From: Coffea arabica
Lineage: Eukaryota; Streptophyta; Magnoliopsida; Gentianales; Rubiaceae
DNA length: 64,000 nucleotides
Reading direction: 5' to 3'
Assembly: GCF_036785885.1 (NCBI RefSeq)
Contig: NC_092314.1
Span: forward strand, 14,343,638-14,407,637
Positions 12,033-24,300 of this stretch are shown in pieces. The notes under the pieces are model-generated. The model was not told the DNA's origin. It did no database searches and was given only the letters and a program-made list of their open reading frames with translations. Position 1 is the first letter of the stretch. Each line of letters starts with the position of its first letter. A program made the position numbers and the translations under genes.

Positions 12033-15000
12033 TTACAAAAGTGTACGAAGACACAGAGGGTCTAGAATCTCCTCATCAAAGTGAAAGTGCATTGCTAGCT
12101 TACTTAACCTCTTACTTATGCTATTACCTTCAATAGGTAGGCTATCAAATGAGCATCTCCTAAACAAAGAGCTTATGTGTCTTATGTCCTCCAGGTGACC
12201 TGCTATGCACATGTCCCTTGAAGCTTGACATTTTATCAATTGTAACACCTGAGAGCATGATAGTAGAATCTTAATGTACTGCCATCCTTGTGCCATTATC
12301 TTGCATAGAGTTAGTTGTAGCGCCAAAAAATGATCCAACGTAACAGAACCAGTGCTCCTCTCCTTCAACGCCCAGGCTGCACATATCTGGTTTTGAGTGT
12401 TTTGTACTGTGATGCCAATTCCCATATTCTGCCCTTCAGCATGTTGGCCAACTGCAATACATATGGTCCGCATGTTGTCACTTTCCCCCACCATTTCATC
12501 TTGGACTTCTGCTGTCTTTGTTTCTGAGATGCTCAGCTGCTGCTCTATCCGTTGGGCTTGTTGGAATTCCTCCCAGTCCTTTACAGCTTTGGTAATTACT
12601 GCCATGGGATGCTTATGTTTCTCTTCAAATTCAACTTCATTCCTTGCTTTCCAGATTTGCCACAAAATTTCCACAGTCAATGCTATATGTTGCATTCCAT
12701 CCTTACGGCTCTTCACCTCCATCAGCATGGTCCACCACCTTCTGAAATCACTTGTATATTCTGTCAGTCCATCCCACTGTAATGGAACTGTAATGGAGCC
12801 ATTTGCCATATCAGTGTTGCCTTTCTGCAATGGAAGAAAATGTGTTCTATTGTCTCACTGTTGTCCCCACATGTTTTGCATATCAGGTCACCTTTTCCAA
12901 TTCTTCTAACAATGGTTTCTCTTCCTGGTAATGTTTGGTGTAAGCACCTCCATAAAAACAACTTTTGCTTATGCTTAATCCTCATTTTCCATAGCTGTTT
13001 CCATACTTTTTCACAGCCACCTGCCCAACTTGTTTCTCCCCCTACCCGCATGTGTGGCACTGCAGATTCTTTCTTGCCAGTGCTTTATATGCTGAACTGA
13101 CTGTGTAATTTCCATTGTTGCTATTGCTCCAAAAGTAACTGTCAACCCTGCCTGTTATGCTTATAGGCATTTTGAGTATTAACCTTGCTTCGTGTTGGCT
13201 AAATGTCCTAAAAAGGAGTACTGAGTTCCATCTAAAATTAGATATCAACTCACTTACTCGACTGATGTTGCATCCTGGAGGTTTAGGGGACTGAATTTTA
13301 CCATCCCTGCCTTCCTGTAACCATGCGTCCTCCCAGATTCTAATGTTTTTCCCATTTCCAATTCTTTTCCTTGCTCCTTTCTTCACTCCCTCTCTTGCCC
13401 CCATCAGACTTTTCCATATCCAAGATGAGTTACACTTTACTTCACAGCTCAATGGTGATGTCTTAGGATAGTATCTAGCTTTCATGACTTTACTCACCAA
13501 TAAATTTGGACATGTGAGGAGTCTCCAGATCTGTTTTCCCAGTAGAGCTTAATTGAAACCTTGGAGATCTTTGAGGCTTAATCCACCAATGCTCTTGTCA
13601 GTTGTTATCCTTTTCCAGGAGCACCAGTGAATTTTCCTTTTTCCATTCTTTTCTCCCCACCAAAATCTGGCCATCAATCCATTAATTTCTTTGCATAACT
13701 TAACTGGAAGCTTAAAAACCGACATTACATAAGTTGGCATTGCCATTGTTATGGCTTTCAGCAAGACTTCTTTCCCTACTAGACTTAACTGTTTATTGCA
13801 CCAGTTAGAGACCGTCTTCTGACATTTATCTCTGATGAAACCAAAAATTTGGTCTTTCGTTTTTGTGACAACCATTGGCAGCCCCAAGTACTTTCCTTGC
13901 TTTACCACCCTTATGTTACCTAAGATGCTGAAGATCTCTCCTTGTTTGTGTTGCTCCACATTCTTACTGAAGAAAACTGAAGACTTATCCATGTTAATCA
14001 TCTGGCCTGATCCTCTTCCATACGTCTTTAATATTCCCATCAATGTTTCAGCCTGAGTTTTGTCCGCTTTGCAAAAGATCAAAGAATCGTCTGCAAAAGA
14101 AAGGTGAGTTATTGACGGTCCATGTCTGCTGATTTTCATCCCGGTCAGTCTTTCGTTCCTCTCTGCTTGGACCAGCAAGTTCGAAAAGCCTTCTGAAATG
14201 AGCAGGAATAAGTAAGATGATAGTGGATCACCTTGTCTAATTCCTCTGGAGGGTATCACATAGCCTTTAGGTTCCCCATTGATGTTGAAAGAAAAAGAAA
14301 CTGTCGAAACACACTCCATTATCCAATTGATCCATGTACTACAAAATCCCATTTTTTCCATGATTGCTTCCAAATATCCCCACTCCACCCTGTCATAAGC
14401 TTTCGACATATCTAACTTTAGAGCCATAAAACCTTGTGGACCTTGCCTTTTGTTTTTGAGAAAATGTAAGTACTCATGAGATATAATAACATTATCCAGA
14501 ATTTGTCTTCCAGGAACGAAAGCTGCCTGGCTTTTGCTAATGTATCTTTCCAAAACTTTTTTCAATCTATTTGCCAAAATTTTGGAAATGATTTTGTAAA
14601 GCACATTACAAAGGCTTATTGGCCTGAACTGTTTAACCTCAGTGGGGTTATCTACTTTGGGGATAAGGGATATAATGGTGTGGTTTGTTGCCTTCAACAT
14701 ATGGCCAGAATGGAAGAAGCTCTTAATGGCTTGGATGACATCTTGTTTGAGAATGTGCCAAAATTTATGAAAGAAAAGTGGTGTCATTCCATCTGGGCCA
14801 GGATCTTTGGTTGGGTGCATAGAGAAAAGCGCTTCTTTGATTTCTTTCTCCCTAACAGGCTGAGTGAGGTCTGTGTTCATGTGGTTAGTAATGGTTTTTG
14901 ATATTCCCTCTAGAACCACATCTGAAGGATTCGTTCCCTCACTACTGAAAAGGTCAGAGAATTGCTTCACAACTTCTTCTCCAATTTCGTCATCTGACTT

Positions 15001-16151
15001 AGCCCAAGAGCTGTCCAGCCTTTGTATCTTGTGCATGTAGTTGCGCTTCCTATGCCCCTTTACCCTTGCATGGAAAAAATGAGTATTCCTTTCCCCTTCC
15101 TTAAGCCATTGAACTCTAGATTTTTGGCTCCAGAAAAGCTCCTCTTCCTCATAAGCTTCCTTAAGTTGCATTTTAAGAGCCTTTTTTCTTTCCCGTATGT
15201 CCTCACACTCAAAGGTTTGGAGATCGCTCAAGAGTTTTTTAAGGCTTTTAATTTTCTTCCTAGCATTTCCTGTAAAGTTGTTTTTCCATTTCAAAATGGC
15301 CAGCCTACATTTTGCTATCTTCCTATGCACTTTATACATATAAGAGCCTGATTGTTCCTCCTCCCACGCCTGCTTCACTACTTGTTCCAGTCCTTCTTTT
15401 TTCAGCCATCTTCTATCAAACAGGAACCTGCTTTTCCTCTTCCCTTGTAGAGGATTGGAGTCTAACAAGATCATGCTATGATCAGAGCCAAAATTTTCAA
15501 TGTGTTTGACTGTCGTTCGGTAAAAAATTTGGCTCCAAGCACTACTCGCCAATGATCTATCGAGCCTTTGTTTAATCTCACCCTCTTGAGCCCAGTGATT
15601 ACTCCAAGTCCAGGGATTGCCTTCATATCTTAAATCAATGAGGCCATTTTGTTCAATAAAGCTCCTAAAGTATTTGAAAGTTCCTTCCTCCCTTTTTCTA
15701 CCCCCCATATCTCCTTATTTGATATGATGTCATTGAAATCGCCAGTAATCACCCATCTAGAACCCCATAAAATTTTCCTTCTCTCCACCACTTCCCACTA
15801 GCATCTCCTGATTTGGTCATCAGTGCTAGCATAAATTCCTATGAATCACCAATCTACATCATGTTCAGTGTCCATTATGTGAATTTCCATGGTGAAAGCA
15901 GTGGTTTTGACCTCCAAACCTTTCACTTCAGGATTCCACAATATAGCCATGCCCCCTGATTTATTCATAGATTCCACCACCACACACTCTTCGAATCTCA
16001 GCTTCCTTTGAACTTTCTCCATGAATTGTTTTCTAGTTTTAGTCTCACAGAAAAAGACCATATTAGGGGAGAGGAGGTTGCAAGCCTCCCTCAACTGGGG
16101 AATTGTCAAGGGGCTCCCAGCACCTTGACAATTCCACACCAGTGCTTTCAT
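12033..16151 (-). pseudogene. LINE-A ORF2 (endonuclease-reverse transcriptase), broken
   Basis: The frame opens at 16151 with 'MKALVWNCQGAGSPL', the standard start of the APE-type endonuclease that nicks target DNA. The reverse-transcriptase domain follows, with 'FRPISLCNV', 'AFVPGRQILDN', 'KLDMSKAYDRVEW', 'RGIRQGDPLS' and the catalytic 'FADD'. After it come a zf-RVT region (Cys-X2-Cys and His-X3-His spacing near 12880) and a poorly conserved RNase H-like tail. Breaks are: an in-frame TGA at 15846, a TAG shortly after and a frame change before 15708; a TAA at 13549, after which the same frame continues (one substitution); and frame changes near 13065 and 12790. The protein would normally drive target-primed reverse transcription in the nucleus. 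Confidence 0.92.
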
Positions 16152-17504
16152 TTATCCATTGGTGACCAGCCAACCTGGTCACCTCCCCCTCTCCAATGTT
16201 TGCACTGCTTGATTGATCAGCTTCCCTCCTTCCCTTTTTTCCAACTGATTCTGTCACTACTGCATCCTCCATTACTTCATCCACTGGCTGGAATTTTCTC
16301 TTGCCAGCAGAATTCGTAGAGTTCCCACATTTCTGTGCATCTGCCAACAGTTTTCTTTTGATCACTGGAGTTCTTAAAGTTTTGGCTCTAGATCTTGTAG
16401 TTGTTGACAGTTTATTTGTTTCCTCTAAGACCTCCGACTGTTCTTCCACCTGCATGTTCTCAGTTACCTGTTCCTTTAATACATGATCCACAGGCCTTTC
16501 CAACACTACGTTGAGATTACCTCCACGAATATCCCATGCAGAAGTTTCTGGTTCCTGAGTCTCTTTACCCACTTTAGCTTCCTTACTCTCCTCCTCGTCT
16601 GTCAACTTGGCTTTGGCTTGAGTTAATAGGATGGATTCTGCTTGTTCACCACTCTTATTTTGTACATTTCATTTCTCAGAATCTCTGGAATACTAGTCAT
16701 ATTCCTCTCTACTAATTCCCTTCCATTTGGTTTTGGAATAAGCTCTCCATCCTTAAATCCCCACCTTTGCTTGCTAGGAGATATAGATGCAGGTTGTGGA
16801 CTTCTTGATTCCTTTTGCGGTGATGATTTTCCCTCCCAGCTCTGAGCCATGGTCCAAATTGGTTATCCTGCAGACCTTTTCCCAGTTGTATTCCATCTGA
16901 GCAATTCCTTTCACTATGTCCTATTTTGCCACAGGTGTAGCAGAAATCAAGACATCTTTCGTACTTGAAGCTTAGCCATCTCACTTTCCCTTCCAGTTTA
17001 ACCGTAGTACCCCTTATGAGAGGTTCAGAGATATCTGCCAACACCAGAATTTTAATGTGTCTACCTTCTTTGCCCCCTCCTTGGGATATGATCACTTCTT
17101 TTGTTTCATGGAAAACTGAAGCTATTTTCTTTCCCACCTCATTTGATATCCAGTGCACTGGGAGGTTCCAAACTTGAATCCATAATGGGGCTATATTAAA
17201 TTCAGCTTCATTCTCTTCAAATCCTTCAAACCACGGTCTGATAACAAGTGTCTGGCTATCAATAACCCACAGACCCCCTGTACAAATCCGTTCCCTATCC
17301 TTCACATTGGGCATAAAAAACTGAAAGGTATTGACTCCTACCTCCACCACCCTTAAGCCTTTGGGATAACCCCATGCTTGAGTTGCAAAATTTTTAACTC
17401 CCACAAAGTTGATAACTTTTTCACCTTTTATCTTCCCCACCAGGCTTTCCTCACATTCCTTTACGCTGGGACTTACATCTCCCAATTCTAGTTCTGGACC
17501 ACCC
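16063..17504 (-). pseudogene. LINE-A ORF1 (DUF4283-type, CCHC knuckle), broken
   Basis: The N-terminal half matches the DUF4283-type ORF1 of plant LINEs ('LVGKI', 'MPNVKDRERI', 'GGLWVID', 'LPVHWIS'). It is followed by a zinc knuckle 'CYTCGKIGHSERNC' (CX2CX4HX4C). Such proteins coat the LINE RNA. The frame shifts near 16850, and a second change is needed before the Lys/Glu-rich C-terminal part (16605-16063). The first residues are missing because the element is 5'-truncated. In the current sequence the C-terminal frame runs about 90 bases into the start of ORF2. Confidence 0.85.
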
Positions 17505-17670
17505 AATTCTGTCAGTGTCATGAGCCACATTCCAACATACATTCCAACTATGTTGGAATGTTTTTGGGGGGGGGGAGATGGCACTTTATGCTGAAGATGA
17601 TTTTTCACACGACCACAGCTTCTTTCTTCCAACGAGCAGCTTTTACTAGAGCAACACACAATGCAAGCGT

Positions 17671-18304
17671 TAATGGTGATGCAAAAATTTTGGCTGTCCA
17701 GTTTAAAATTATGGTGGTATTTTTTGTTGCAGGTACAAAGTATATGGAAAATGAAAGGATGTTTAGGCTAAGCATTGTTTAATTCTAGTTTAAAATCTGA
17801 AATTATTAGTGCAATTTCTTGTTTCATTTTGATGTCACTATTACATGAACTCCAATCCTATCTCGACGACAAACCAAATATTAGGTAATAGGTTTGATTT
17901 CAATGGATGGCATGAAATTACACAACTTAGTTAATGAAAAAGTTTATCGCATTCCAAACCAACTACTTGGCAAACCTAATAGTTAATCTTTAACCAATGA
18001 AAATATTTCAAATAAGATCTATGTAACCTACTAATTCCACATTAAATGAAATCTAAATAAAACTTGAGATCCATATTTGTCCAATTGATGATATTTCATT
18101 GATCAAAAACCAATTGCTGGATTTGCTAAGCAATTGATATGAACTGTGATAAATTTCTCTCAATCATTAAAGTTCTGTAATATAAATCAACTTGCAAACT
18201 TAAAACTGAATGGGAAAAATTTTTCATTAATGAAGTTCTATTTATAGCTTCATCTAATTGTGCATTGAAATCCATACCTGCATTTGCAAACCAAGCAAAT
18301 AAAG
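17671..18304. other. Intergenic DNA upstream of dioxygenase pseudogene
   Basis: AT-rich sequence with no supported feature. By position it includes the former promoter of the dioxygenase at 18305, but I could not pick out a convincing TATA box. Confidence 0.35.
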
Positions 18305-20230
18305 ATGGATGTGCTTATGTCAAACTTGACCAATGTGCCAAAAGCCGTGCCTGAAACATGTCTTTCCTCCAGAATGGAGACCAGGGAAACATATTCCATA
18401 CTACAAAGACATGCAAATCAAATAATTACAAATAAATTATACTAAGCAGCAGAAATTTAAATGATTTACCTCTAGTCATTATTGTTGAACAGAGTTTAAT
18501 CCTTACAACTCCCTTGTCTTCTTGCCTTATTCTTGTCTACGTGGACAAAGAAACAATGTAGATGTGTAGAAGAAGAGAAAAATAGAAAGAGAATTTAGAA
18601 TAAGGATCTTCTAACTAATACCTAACCAAAAAGTGTACAACTGATGAAATGCCACAGGTTTTTTATAGGTTAGGCTAGGGACCCTTACTAGTAAATACAA
18701 AAATCCCTAGGATTTCCTTCCATTAAGGAAATCTTGTCAAGATTTATAACTGAAATAATATTTTTTGACTAATTGATTGATTAATAGATTGAATAAGACA
18801 TCAATTAATAGTAGATATCAATCAATCATTAACAAATGAAAGATACTAATTAATTATTGACAAAATGTCAATCAATTAATTAGAATATCAATCACCAATC
18901 ATTATTTAATGGGAGATACTAATTAATTATTAACAAAATATCAATCAATTAATTAAAATATCAACACTTTAGAATCAATCATGTGGGTCATAATTGCCAA
19001 AGGAGACAAGTCTTACAAAACATTCCAACCATTGACCTTGAGGAAGTTGCAGGCTTGAACAAACTGAAGTCATTGAGCAGTTATGAAAGCAAGCCAAGAA
19101 TTTGGATTCTTTCAGGTTCATAGTACTCGTTATGGTTGAACTGAAAAACTAAACATAATCCTTGATGATGATTGTCTAAGACCATTATTTGGAACGCATT
19201 ATCAATCTTGCTACTCATAAGTAAATGCTGTCAGTTCAGGTCATTAATCATGGAGTTTCTAAAGGCTTAATGGAGAAGACAATGAATGTTATCCAGGAGT
19301 TCTTTAGGCTGCTAGGCTTTTACTCCAACGACAGCGACATCAGCCAAATCCGCAGAATCTTCTCAAGCACTCTAAATTATCACAAAGAAGATTTTTACTA
19401 CTGGAGTGATAACGTCACACACAGTTGCCATCCTATGGAGGATAGTATTCAATCTTTGCCCGAAAAGCCTACCAGATACCGGTAAAGCCTCTACATATGA
19501 CCCAACTTATTTAAATAAGAATGAAGTCAGGAATTCCGTAACAATGATTAGCACCACAATTCATACAACCTTTTTTCAGGAATGTCATAAGTACATAATG
19601 TGTTGAAGCACGGAAGTTTCTCTTGAGGATTTTGGATCTGATTTGTGGAGGATTGGGAGTTTAGGACTCATAGTCTACTTTGAAGATGAGCTAATCAAAG
19701 TTTAGCTGTTCTTAGACTGGGAATGCCAAAACACTGTGATCTTAATCTCATAACTATGCTTCATCAGGCACAATACCTGGACTTCAGTTCTTCAAGGAAG
19801 AAAACAGTGGGGTTGGTGTTGAACCTTTGCCTGATGCATTAATCATCATTTGTGGTCTCCTATTAAATGTACGTATTATCCTGAAGCTCATTTGAACTAT
19901 AATTCTTGCCAACAATCATGTATACCCCTTGCTAGGTATCCATCTTTTTCGTAAATGACACGGGTAATTAGTAATGATTTGTTCATTAGTCCTAAACATC
20001 GAGTGGTAACAAACACAAAAGCTTGAACAACCATCACAACGCTCTTGGCTCCATCTAATGATGTCGCAATAGAACTTGCAACGGCTTTGACTGACAAAGG
20101 AAATCCTCCTGTTTATACTTTATAGAGCTTTCACATACAAAGAGTTCCGTAGCTCCTAGCTACCTTGGGCAAGATATTAGCAATGCTCTAAATGCTCTAG
20201 GATGCTTAAGAATGCAGTGGAATGATCATG
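18305..20230 (+). pseudogene. 2-oxoglutarate/Fe(II) dioxygenase pseudogene 1
   Basis: Remains of a DOXC-class dioxygenase, most like hyoscyamine 6-dioxygenase-type enzymes. The start is ATG at 18305 ('MDVLMSNLTNVPKAVPET'), with a frameshift just after. Then come an 'IPTIDLEEVAG' segment at 19020, 'VINHGVSKGLM' at 19240, 'EKPTRYR', and the first iron-ligand region 'KHCDLNLITMLH' (HxD) near 19725. The second-histidine region 'SPKHRVVTNTK' is near 19990, and the C-terminal 'NPPVY' and 'LGQDISNAL' segments run to about 20230. Multiple frameshifts and stops are present. A solo LTR splits the first coding segment, and about 85 bp of foreign sequence precede 'VINHG'. Intact members oxidise small molecules in the cytosol using 2-oxoglutarate and O2. 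Confidence 0.85.
18412..19017 (-). mobile_element. Solo Ty1/copia-type LTR inside the dioxygenase pseudogene
   Basis: A 606-bp segment starts TGCAAATC and ends CTTACA on the plus strand. It is flanked by AGACA (18407-18411) and AAACA (19018-19022), which look like a 5-bp target-site duplication with one substitution. Removing it joins two dioxygenase pieces in the middle of a coding stretch. The first 135 bp match 58364-58502, where a copia primer-binding site adjoins; this fixes the orientation as minus. A TATA-like CTATAAAAAAC lies near 18665 on the minus strand. An internal duplication of TACTAATTAATTATT is present near 18845-18930. Confidence 0.78.
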
Positions 20231-21326
20231 GTGTTTGTATGTCATTTGTCTCGAAATAAAATACAATAGGAGTAACTCTGATGTGAAATATGCATGTTTT
20301 TCAATTAAATGTTCTAAAGATCAACCTTACTCTGTTAATTTTCTCGGTACCAATGTTGAATAAGTGATAAAGTTAACTTGGATCAACATTTTTTTTAAAT
20401 ACCTTCCTACTCCTGCCCATGCCCTTTCAATCTCAATTGTTGCGCACAAAATTTAAATCTTGAATCTGATAGCGAAGAGAATTCAATGAGCCTTCCCCTA
20501 ATCACTAGGCAGACTCCAATGATAACTTGGATCAATGCATTACTATAAGAATGGTAAATTTATATCTCTATATAAGAACGGTAAATATATGATCTCCTAA
20601 AGATGCAAGGAAATCTGTCTGTCAAAGATGTTATTGACAATGGTGAGTGGAATATAATCTTGTTGGCAAGGTTCGCCATCGCGGATCTCGGTCGCATCGT
20701 GGTCTCAGTTATTCCACATCCGTCGCGGCATATCGGATGAATATCGGGTGATACATACATTATAGTATATAAAAATTTTCAAAAAATCTGAAAAAATTAC
20801 TAAAAATAGAAAATACCATAAAAAGCACAATTATCAACTTAAATTTACTAAATACCTACATTATCATATATAGGTACTAATAATTAAATAAAATAATGCT
20901 ATCATTACCATAAAGGCCTATAGCATTAGCAATAAATGATTTTAGAATAAAGTGTACGTTCTGACTCTATTTTATATGAGATAAAAAAGTATATATAAGA
21001 ATGAAATCATCATATATTACATAATACAATACAAATCACGGTACACAAAGGAAGTAGCGGTGTTTAGTTTAATACAATAAAAAAATAAATACCTATCAAA
21101 TAATATTATGAAATGCAAAAACATAAAGAAACAAGCATTTTCACCATATTTTCAATAAACATTTTCACCCTATATTGATCCACTGCAGTGCCCAGATGAT
21201 TGATCCCAATTTCCTAAAATATAAAATAATAAATATCACTGAAATATTAAAATTAATGAATTATGTACAACTCTTAAATTCTATCAAATATAATAAAAAT
21301 ACATTTTTACTTTGTTTACATACCTC

Positions 21327-24300
21327 TTAGTACCATGTAGAATGACGAGGAGGTTCAAAATCATGCTCATCTTCCGACCGATTAGAGTAAAAATATGGCA
21401 TTTGCATTTGATTTTCTTCATGTGAATGGGAAGAAATATATGAACCATATTGCTCATCTCTTAAGTTTGATGACGCACTAGATGAACCATGATTAAAATG
21501 TGGCAATGGTGGTGGATTTGATCCAAATTCATCACCTCTATGGTAGTAACTGAACCCTCGATAGTGTAAACTATCATTGGTGCTACTGGATGAACCATAA
21601 TTGTGTCCATAATAACCAATGCTACGTGAATCAAATGCAGATTCGTCATGATGTATTCCAGTTGGCCGATTATAATATCCACCAGTAGAAACACTAGTGG
21701 ACCTTTGAAGCTGGCTAGGTCCACCATATGATCCGTATTCAGAGCAATAAGAAGTAGAGCCTGCAAGTGATCGCTCAAATTCATGTCCTGACCACCTAGT
21801 ACCCAAATTTTTACTAGAATCATAGACTCCATATGAATGACCTATATTCAAATCTTGCATGTGCTCATGAAATTCAGAATATCTCCTAGAATTTGAGTTG
21901 TAAGAAGAGTCACCTTCACTTGAAAATTCAGTTATTTTGCTCAAATATTGCCGCTGTGCTTCTATACCAGGACGATATCCATGATCAGTGTCTTGAGTAG
22001 CATAATAGTTATCATCTCCTTGACCCCATGATATGCCACCAGTATATTGGCTATCATGATAGTTACCACCACTACCACTACCATAAACATTTTTTGGTTG
22101 AGAATGTCTCATGTTCGCCCCTCCATCATCATCATCATTACTGCTGTCATCTTTTTCACTGCTCGAACTTTTGGTAGAGGAAGATGAAATGGATTTTGAT
22201 ATAACTTTTTTCTTCCCAGTACCCTTGCTTTTGCTCGTAGATGTTCGCTCCTTATGTTTCTTTTTCATACCAGTTATGAATTGGGACAAAGGCATATCAT
22301 TATCATGATCACTGTCATGACTTTGTTCTCTCCCTTCACTTTCACTGATGGCCTTATCCAACCAACTCAAATCATTTTCATGAATCAATGATGGCTCATT
22401 TTCTCGGACCCACTCATCTAATATATCATTTTCATCAAAAATGTGATTTAAATCAATTGGATCATAAAAATCATCAGTGCCATTTTTGTACATCAAATTC
22501 TTCACTCTAAGCCGCATGTTGTAGTGCACGAATACCAACTTGTGCAACTTTTCAATTGCCAATCGATTTCGAAGTTTTGTATGTATCAAAGACCACGTAC
22601 TCCAATTTCTTTCACAGCCAGATGATGTACAAGTTTGACTTAGAACTTTAATTGCAATATTTCTTAAATTAGGAGCTTCTTCACCATACATATTCCACCA
22701 TTCAGCTATTAAAAACATATAACGTAAAAAAAATACAATTTTAGTTATGCATATATAAAAAGTATCATTAAAATAACATACTAATGCATAATATAATTTA
22801 AAGAACAAAATCATAGTTATGAACCTGGTAAAGATGCAGCTACTGCCTTAATTGCAAGTGCACTTCCAAACTCTCCAATTTTGTTCACGAATGTGTTTAT
22901 CTAAGAATATTACAGAGTTAGAATATTAATAACTTTCTTAAATTTATATAGTAATGCAAGTTAATAAACAATAGCTATTTTTTGTACCTCGTTCATTGCT
23001 TTTGCTTGCACTTCTAAATTTGGTTCAAGCCTTTTGATTATTTCTTTCAATCCCCTTCTAACTTCAGACGTGTTAAATTCACAAGTGCTGGAATATTGAA
23101 GAGAGGGATTTAAGAAATAGGTTGGGCCAATGACATAAAAAAAATCAAGTGAGTAAATTTTTAACACAAAATAATTTGTTTAAAAGAAATATTTATTTAT
23201 AACTGTCAAATGTTTATTACCTGCTGCATGCAAGTTTCGATGTAACTGCCTATACCATCTGTCATCAATGATATCCCAATACTTTTCACAGTCTTTCACT
23301 GTACTTTGGATTGCCATTTTAGCCCTATCCATTGCCTCATATATAATGGGTAGTGTGGGTTTTTTATCATGATCAATCACTTTTAAAACTTTCACTAGTA
23401 GCTCCATGATTGCACATACCTGTCATACCTTTTTCCAAAATCTTTTTGACAAAATCAAGTCAGACACTTCAGCAGCTTCTTCCCTTCTTTTAGAACTGCT
23501 ATTATACTCCTGCCACTCATTTGAAGTATACATTCGTTTCAATTCGGTAGAATGACGAAGAAGACTTTCCATTGCAATGAATTCGGTAGTAAATCTTGTT
23601 ATGCCGGGTCGCAATAACTCTCTATGATTTGTATATGTCTTCATTAGGTCAACCACTTTGTCACTATTGTATATAAAATTGGTAATTCTCTTACCTTGTT
23701 TGATAGCATCCTTTATTGACTTTATCTGACCAATGTCTTCTAGCATCAAATCAATGCAATGTGCAGCATATGGTGACCAAAACAAATGCTTCCTTTTCTT
23801 CATCAGTTGCTCTCCGGCTGCCTTCATGCTAGATTCGCTATCAGTGACAATTTGTACAATATTTTGTTCTCCAATGGAATCCACAACTTTATCCATTAAA
23901 GATAAGACAAAGTTTGCAGTCTTTACCTTGTTTGTACAATCGATAGAGCTGTGGTATATCATGTCTCTATCACAGTACACCATGAAATTAATTATTGGAT
24001 GCTTTGTCCGAGTACTCCAGCCATCACACATGATTGTGCACCCATATGTTTTCCATTTATGTTTAATGGAACTAATGCATTGGTCAACATTGTCATCTCC
24101 TAATTCAAATATACACCTCCAATTTGTTTACCTGTTGACCCTTTAATTCCAGTTCTAGCACTAGCAATTGTGTCAATCATCGATTGATAATAAGGACCAC
24201 TATCAGCCGCATGAAATGGTATGGCATTAAAATGAAAAAATTTTGCAACTGCCGTACCAACTTTTTTGGTATTTTCTTTGGAAAACATACTTTTTATTGA

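Larger units (their letters stand above)
11949..17504 (-). mobile_element. LINE-A, nearly full-length non-LTR retrotransposon
   Basis: A 5.6-kb minus-strand LINE ends in a poly(A) tail, read as poly(T) at 11948-11961. It is flanked by a target-site duplication of about 14 bp containing TGTCAGTGT (11935-11948 and 17505-17518, two mismatches). It carries ORF1 (nucleic-acid-binding protein with a CCHC knuckle) and ORF2 (endonuclease, reverse transcriptase, zf-RVT and RNase H-like domains). The 5' end lies just inside ORF1, so it is slightly truncated. Several stops and frameshifts show it cannot move by itself. Its target is a dispersed repeat with an uninterrupted paralogue at 3145-3690. Confidence 0.93.
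11375..17670. repeat. Dispersed repeat, copy 2, split by LINE-A
   Basis: The left part (11375-11948) and right part (17519-17670) together correspond to 3145-3690. At 3590-3605 the uninterrupted copy reads 'GATCTTGTTAGTGTCATGGGCC'-like sequence. Here 'GATTTTGTCAGTGT' ends at the LINE poly(T), and the text resumes after the LINE with 'TGTCAGTGTCATGAGCCACATTCC'. This makes both the repeat and the insertion point easy to recognise. Confidence 0.75.

Noticed and set aside
19897-20097. Minus-strand frames at 19897-20097 and 53940-54260
   Set aside because: They are antisense to the C-terminal part of the dioxygenase pseudogenes, which read as 'SPKHRVVTNTK' on the plus strand.
22111-22308. Plus-strand frames within the hAT transposase (also 23733-24146, 24571-24909)
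   Set aside because: Shadows of the minus-strand transposase exons.
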